This document shows, piece after piece, positions 1 through 6,200 of a stretch of DNA of 6,526 nt. This DNA comes from an uncultured Clostridia bacterium. GTDB lineage: Bacteria > Bacillota > Clostridia > Oscillospirales > Oscillospiraceae. The notes under the pieces are model-generated. The model was not told where the DNA came from. It did not search any database and was given only the letters and a program-made list of their open reading frames with translations. A program made the position numbers and the translations under genes. The stretch's first letter is position 1; every line of letters starts with the position of its first letter. Location: NCBI GenBank assembly GCA_947167725.1, contig CAMVJF010000104.1, forward strand, positions 1-6,526. The letters run 5' to 3'.

Positions 1-137
1 CAGCGGTCCACTTCGACGGGGACAAGATCGACAACAGCTATCTGGGCGAGTCCTTTGCGCTGGATGTGAAGGGCGACGGCGTCCAGTCGGAGAACAACGG
101 CAGCACGGCTCTGACGGCCGAGGGCTGGCCGTCTTAA
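1..137 (+). CDS. C-terminus of a putative SipW-dependent (TasA/camelysin-like) secreted protein, 5' partial
   Basis: Only the last 44 codons are present, read from position 3 to the TAA at 135-137. The visible end contains 'LDVKGDGVQSENNG' followed by 'ALTAEGWPS'. An 'AVQ-(S/A)-(E/D)-N' stretch followed by a short terminal 'a.GWP' is a pattern I associate with the last strand and tail of SipW-dependent secreted proteins of Firmicutes (TasA, camelysin and related fibre subunits). That assignment rests on pattern memory over a short fragment, so it is tentative. The fragment is acidic and polar, with no membrane segment and no sorting motif at its end, as expected for a secreted, non-anchored subunit. 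It lies 18 nt upstream of the next gene in the same direction, with no terminator between them, so the two are probably cotranscribed. It could instead be the end of an unrelated extracellular beta-sandwich protein. Confidence 0.6.
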   Translation, partial: AVHFDGDKIDNSYLGESFALDVKGDGVQSENNGSTALTAEGWPS

Positions 138-141
138 GGAA

Positions 142-147
142 GGGAGG
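142..147 (+). promoter_or_regulatory. Strong ribosome binding site for the giant surface-protein gene
   Basis: The gap between the upstream stop (135-137) and ATG 156 is only 18 nt and contains AGGGAGG (141-147), a near-perfect Shine-Dalgarno. GGAGG ends 8 nt before ATG 156, which is optimal spacing. This decides the start in favour of ATG 156 over the in-frame ATG at 162. The short gap suggests cotranscription and possibly translational coupling with the upstream gene. Confidence 0.85.
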
Positions 148-155
148 TAAGAACG

Positions 156-272
156 ATGGATATGCTGAAGAAAACTCCGGAGAATCGCGGCACAAAGAAG
201 AGACCGGCGATCCTCCCGCTGATTCTGATCCTTCTTCTCGTCTCTGTCCTGACGGCGGGCATCAGCTTTGCC
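156..272 (+). other. Signal peptide / membrane segment, SipW-substrate-like
   Basis: Residues 1-16 carry five or more Lys/Arg. Residues 17-40 are hydrophobic ('PAILPLILILLLVSVLTAG', then 'ISFAF'). A possible type I cleavage site follows S-F-A (residues 37-39). The next residues, 'FVKQSTSPVRNLFTT', resemble the '(A/G)xxAYxTxxTxPVxNxFTxG' context I recall at the start of many clostridial SipW-type secreted proteins. The secretion signal is clear. The SipW dependence is inference, and the segment could instead remain uncleaved as an N-terminal anchor. Confidence 0.75.
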
Positions 273-3200
273 TTCGTGAAACAGAGCACCTCTCCGGTCC
301 GAAACCTCTTTACGACGATCCAGACGGATCTGACGCTGCAGTATGACGCGAACCTTCCCGACGGAACGACTGCGCAGGAGAACACCGCCCTGCCCGGCGA
401 TGAGGACGGCAAGGTCTTCAAAAGTGTTTTCGGGCTGACGATACATAAGTTTGACATCGAGCGCGGCACGATCGCGGTCGACGGTTACGGCTTCCTCGGC
501 TGGGCGACGTCGCCCGACTATGATCCGACAGATCCCGCCGAGGGCGTGGCGTTCTTCGCCTATGACGCGGACGCGTCCGCCTTTGATCCCGCGAAGATCA
601 TGGTCACGAAGGACGATCCGAACGGCACAAAAACGCTTTATGCCGTCTGGCAGCCGCTGAAGGAGTACAGCTACACGCTGCGCTTCGACAGCAATCTTTC
701 CGACACCTCCGCCGTCACCTCTCTTGCGGCGCTGACGGCGACGACCCACAGCCCGAGCCACAGCTTCACGCTCTCCGCCGAGCCTGCGGTCAACAACTTT
801 TCCGAGACCGGCCTGCGCTTCCTCGGCTGGGCCGAGAGAGCCGACGGCGAGGTCCTCTATACGACCGGCGGCAGCTATCCCATGAGCGTCCGCGAGGGGG
901 AGGACTCCGCCTCCGCAACGCTGTACGCCGTGTGGGAGAGGCTGTGCTATGTCCGTTTCCACAAGAACGCCGACGAGGCGGAGAAGCTGGTCCGCGGGAG
1001 CGACGCCGCGGCGCAGCAGCCCGACGAGCCGATCACGGTCAGCACGAGCGAGCCGCAGGTCTCCCTCCTGGCTCTGTATGAAACGTCTCCGGAATACTTC
1101 AGACGCGCGGATCATCTGCTCATCGGCTTCTCGTCCGATCCGGACGCGGCCCAGCCGACCGGCAGCATGACGCTTACGCCGGGCAGCGCCCACGCCGCGG
1201 ACGTTTACGCCGTGTGGTCCGACAGCAGCTTTGCGCTCGTCTACGATCCCAACGGCGGCGAAGGCGGACCGGGCGTCGAGGAGTGGAGCAACGACGGCAG
1301 CGCCTCGCATGAATTCCCCATCTCCGACGTGCTCCCGAGCTACACCAACGCCGAGGGCGTGAGCTATGTTTTCCTCGGCTGGTCCGAGAGCGCGGCGGAG
1401 CAGGCGGTCGTCCAGTATAGCCACGACGGCATGACCGCGGAGGACCCGGATAAGACGGACCTGCTGACGAGCGTGACGCTCGATAACGAGACGCCGACCA
1501 AAACGCTCTACGCGGTCTGGGGCGTGAACTACGTCCTGCACTACGATATCAACAGTCCTCTGGACAGCGCGAGCGGCGCGCCCGCGGATCAGACGGCGCT
1601 CGGCCGTTTGGACGGCTATACCTTCGAGATCTCGAACGACACGCCCGACTACGGCGACAGCGGCGTGCACGAGTTCGCCTACTGGACCTACAGCCAGCAC
1701 TACTCGCAGGGCGAGGAGTTCACCCAGAGCCTGATGCTTACCGGCGGCTCCCAGCTCACGCTCCGCGGAGAGAACTGCGAGACCACGGTCTACGCGCGCT
1801 ACAAGAACTGGGGCAGCCTGCGCATCGTCTATGACGGCAACGCGCCCTACGGCGGCACGGTCTACAATGTCCCCCCGGTCCAGACCGTGAGCACGCAGGA
1901 GGACCCGCCGATTCACGAGATCATTACCAGCGACATCTATGCGACGAAGAGCGGCTACTCTTCGACCAGACACTATCCTCTCGGTTGGTCGAAGAACAGG
2001 GACGCCGCCGTGCCCGATTATGTGGCCGGTGACCGACTGCCCCTCAGCCGCTATGACGACCGCGACGTCGAGCTCTACGCCGTGTGGGACATCGTCCCGG
2101 TGGTCGTCGGCGTAAACTACGACGAGACGCTCCACCCGGCCGACCAGTTTACGATCCAGAGCAGCTCCAACTTCCGTTATGATCATTACATCAGCATCGG
2201 CGGAGAGAACTTCTACTGGACCACATATTATGCCGGGAACCAGTATCGGTGTCTCAACTGGATCACGAGAGCACAGCTTGCCGGAGAAACGACGTGCAGT
2301 CTGGATGTCAGGAATCCCTGCTTCCCCAACGGCAATCAGAAGCTGGAGCTTGACGGCAAGGACAAGGCGATGGTCGGTCTCAGCTGGGCTGCCGACAGAA
2401 GCAGCTGCAGTGCCGTATCCTTCAAGTATGGGAAGGATAACGGACAGCTGGACAATTCGAATCTGGCTTCAAGAACCATCGCGGGTGCCGACCTCTCAAG
2501 CCATGTGCCTGTCTACGACAGCGAAAACCGCATCTATGTCGTTCCCACATATATGGTCTACGACTCCTATTTGAAATTCTATATCTTCATCCATTACGGC
2601 ACTTACAGAGACGAGGTCGAGAATACATATCAATCTCCGAACTATTACATTTTCCTGAGGAGCTTCTTTGACGATCCTGACGCTGCGATCGATATTTTCA
2701 ATCAAGACGGAACGTTGAGTCCGAACCTGTATTTTTCTAAGAGCTATATCAAGGAGCCGCAATACGGCGCGGTGCTCGGATGGTCGACGGATCCCGATGC
2801 GACGGAGCCTGAGGGTACCTTCAAAGGGGATGTATCATACAGTCCCACCGGCAGCGCATTCCCCAACCTGTATTATCCCGGCGGGAGGATCATCACGATG
2901 GACGAGGTCCGTCAGAAAGACGAGAACACCGTCCTTTGGGATATCTATCTCGTCTACGATGAGCCCATACCGGTTCATAAGTTTGCCTTCTTCTTCGATT
3001 ACGGCGACGGCCAGGGTTGGTCGGAGATGGGAGGAGACTGGGCACCGATCATCGCCGCGGGCGAGAGCCATCAGTTTGAGGTTCAGAATAGCGAGAATTA
3101 CATCGAGTATAGCCGGCTTCAGCTTTCGAGCGGGCACTACACCTTCACCGGCTTTACCTCCAGCCTCACGGAGCTGACGCCCGATATCGTGAGAAGAGAA

Positions 3201-6200
3201 GATGCTCCCACACTGTTCCACTTCATACCGTATGACTCGCCTCTGCGCACGGTCGACACAAGCTGCGATACGCTTGTTGACGGAGAGGAAACGATCTATT
3301 ATCGCGGCTTCTACGTCCTGTATCAAAAGGAGTTGTCCTTCGACGCGAACTGCGGCAACGTGGTCGCCAACAACATTCCGCTGACGCAGTTTGCCTATAC
3401 CCATGGCGGCTTTGAGAACGACACTGCGCAGATTGCGATCCCGGACCAGATCCCGAGCAACACCTATCAGCTCTTCCTCGGCTGGGCCGAGACGCCGCAC
3501 GGCGAGGTCGTCTATCATCCCGGCGATACCGTGCCGGTCGAGGCCGCGGCGAAGGTACTCTACGCCGTCTGGCAGCAGAGCTATGACTACGAGCTGACCT
3601 TCGATCTGAACTATCCCGGCGCACATCCGGATTCCGAGCAGGCGCTCGGAACGAGCTATCGCTTCTACGACTTCGGCGTTCCCGACTCGATCCCGACGCG
3701 CCACGGCTATCGCTTCCTCGGCTGGGCGGACACTTCGGACGCCATCGTGCCCGCCTACACCAAGCCGGCCACGGAGACGAGCGCCGACGTCATCCGGCTG
3801 AACGCGACCGAGACCGGCGTTATGACGAGAAAGACCGTCTACGCCGTTTGGGAGAACAACGCCTTTACCGTGAACTACGACGCCAACGGCGGCGAGGGCG
3901 CCCCCGCGGCGGACGTCTATGACCGCGGCAACCCGCCCGCGGCCGAGCACGAGTTCGTGATCCCGAACACCGCGCCGACGCGCGACGGATACGTCTTCCT
4001 CGGCTGGGCCGAGAGCGCGGACGCGACCGAGCCGGAGTATACCTATAACGGCGTCTCCGTCCTCCCGGCTCCGGGCAGTGCGCCCGCGGCGACCCTGACG
4101 CTCAACGAGGAAAAGCCCGAGACGACGCTTTACGCGATCTGGGGCGTACGCTTCACGCTGCACTATGACGTGAACAGCGACACGGGCAGCGGCGCGCCGG
4201 GGGATCAGACGGGCTTTGCTCTCCCGGGAGAGAACTGCATCCTAACCATCCCGTCCGACAGACCCGACTACGGCGACGGCGGCCGGGAAGCGCAGGGACA
4301 CGAGTTCGCCTACTGGACGCTCAGCGCCGAGTATACAGCAGGCGAGGGGATGCATTCCCCCAATACACAGATCACCATGACGCCGGATCAGCCCACGCTG
4401 ACACTCTACGCACGCTATCGAAACTGGGGCCCCCTGACGGTCATCTACGACGGGAACGCGCCTCTGTTCGGCACAGTGTACGGTGTCCCGCCTGAGGAGG
4501 ATATCAACACCTCGGAGGAGAATCCCACGCATACGGTGGTCGGAATCAACAGCAGCTTTTACGCGAGGAGAACTGGGGAAGGTACGAACTACTCTCCGAT
4601 CGGCTTCTCCCTGAATCCGAACTCCGATACGGTGGATTACCGTCCGGGCGACGTTCTTACGCTCAGCCGTTTCAGTGACGAACCGACCACGCTCTACGCC
4701 GTATGGGATGTTGTCTATGTGACGATGGGCATCCACTTTGACGCGTCTCATCACAGCGAATGGGACATGGAAAACCTCATCAGCTCGTACTGCTACGAAT
4801 ACAAATACACGAGCCCGACGGGACTGGATTTCTACTGGCGCAGCGAGGCCTACGGTTCTCCGCTCATCAGCTGGGTCAGCAAAAGCAGTTTTGAGGCCGG
4901 CACGAGCATGCATCTCCAGACGCGTCATCCCGGCGCGGCCATAACCTCCTATTACAAGGGCTATGCGATCGCGGGGCTCTCCCATTCCCCCGGAAGCAGC
5001 ACCTGTGACGCAGCGTCGTATTACACGGACGGCGGAAAATACATTTTCAACGACGGCAACACATACACGTATATGACAGCCGATTCCCTCTACGTTGACA
5101 GCTTCTTTACCATGGCGTACGAGAAGGATGAAAAAACGTATTCCGTCTATCTGGTACCGGCCTACCCGGTCTATGTGGAGTATGTGGACGTCAGGATCGC
5201 GGTCGACTACAACAACCCGTCGTTGGTCGGGTATTCGGCCGGATACCAAGACGGCAGACTCGGCGTCCATATGCCGAAGTCCTACTTTGACTCGATCGGC
5301 GAGCAGGATGACATTTCCTTCACACGGTATTCCTCTCACAACACGACGGAGAGCTTCTATTTCGACCGCAGCTACTTCGTACCGGGCAAGCTGGTTGCCG
5401 GCTGGGCGAGGAGCGCTGACGCGAGTGCGGCGGAGGGGACTTTCAGTCAGGAACTGTTCTATTCCGCGAACGGAAGCATCGCCGCAGCCATGTGGTGCGA
5501 CGACAGAGAGATCACCGCGAAGAAGAGCGAACTGACAGAATCGACGAACAATGGGACAAAGACCTATACCCTCCGAGTTTATGCGGTCTATCAGGATTCC
5601 GACGCTTTTAACGATTTCGCGCTCCTCTTCGACTACGGCGACGGCACCGGCTGGCAGACGGCGCGCGACAACTGGTTGCCCATCGCGGCACCCTCGGAGA
5701 GCTATACCTTCCCCTTCGGCAAGACATACTGGATGAAGCAGGATGTAATTGCACAACGTGTGGGGACTGCGTATTCTTATGCGGGCTGGTCAGCCAGCAG
5801 GACTTCTCTGGCACCGGATATTTATCCAAATATTTACAATGATTTGTCGACGAGCAATTCAGCGAACTGGACCGTGACTACCGCAGATCCGCAGGCAACA
5901 GTGGGAGACAAAACGTATTACTATCACGGCTTCTATCTCCTGCTGTCGAAGACCCTGAGCTTTGACAAGAACTGCGGCGACAACGCTGCCGGCAACATGC
6001 CGAATTCAGTGACTGCCTATACACACACGGGCTTTGCAAACGACGTCACGGACATTACAATCCCGGACGAGGTCCCGACAAACGACTTTTGGATCTTCCT
6101 CGGCTGGGCGGAGACGCCGGACGCGGCGGAACCGCAGTACCAGCCAGGGCAGAGCGTTCCCGTGGAGGCTGCGAGCAAGACGCTGTATGCGGTCTGGCAG

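Larger units (their letters stand above)
1230..3863 (+). repeat. Super-unit A (about 878 residues), first copy of a large internal duplication
   Basis: Residues 359-1236 align in order with residues 1237-2109. Matching anchors include 'YDPNGGEG' at 1242 with 'YDANGGEG' at 3876 (offset 2634), 'HEFAYWT' at 1668 with 4299 (2631), 'NWG' plus '(I)YDGNAP' at 1806 with 4422 (2616), 'FDYGDG' at 2994 with 5628 (2634), and 'LSFD.NCG' at 3333 with 5955 (2622). The copies differ widely in sequence, so the duplication is old, but module order and overall length are kept. Confidence 0.88.

Noticed and set aside
138..155. Terminator or promoter between the two genes
   Set aside because: The gap is only 18 nt and taken up by the Shine-Dalgarno; there is no room for a hairpin with a T-tract or for a -35/-10 pair, and none is visible in the end of the upstream gene.
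134..469. 111-residue minus-strand frame over the start of the giant gene
   Set aside because: It covers the signal peptide, RBS and upstream stop of the plus-strand genes, and its translation has no recognisable domain. The plus-strand reading has a strong RBS, a signal peptide and a repeat family.
2179..2574. 131-residue plus-strand frame inside the Tyr-rich domain
   Set aside because: It is in another frame within the open giant gene, with a Ser/Arg/Thr-rich translation of low complexity typical of out-of-frame reading of GC-rich DNA, and no evident ribosome binding site.
2982..3050. PKD domain suggested by 'FDYGDG'
   Set aside because: PKD domains carry a similar '(W/D)xFGDG' turn, but here the motif is at the very start of the module in the position of the B-repeat first strand, and the rest follows B-repeat spacing (GF/GW, then a YY.GFY strand).
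2835..4163. 442-residue open frame on the minus strand
   Set aside because: It lies in the codon-aligned antisense register of the giant gene and exists because that gene rarely uses TTA, CTA and TCA; it ends at a sense TCA (2835-2837). Its Arg/Val/Gly-rich translation shows no family motif, while the sense strand encodes clear B-repeats throughout.
4242..5756. 504-residue open frame on the minus strand
   Set aside because: It has the same codon-aligned antisense origin and ends at a sense CTA codon (4242-4244). The sense frame across it has conserved modules matching super-unit A, which an independent antisense gene would not explain.
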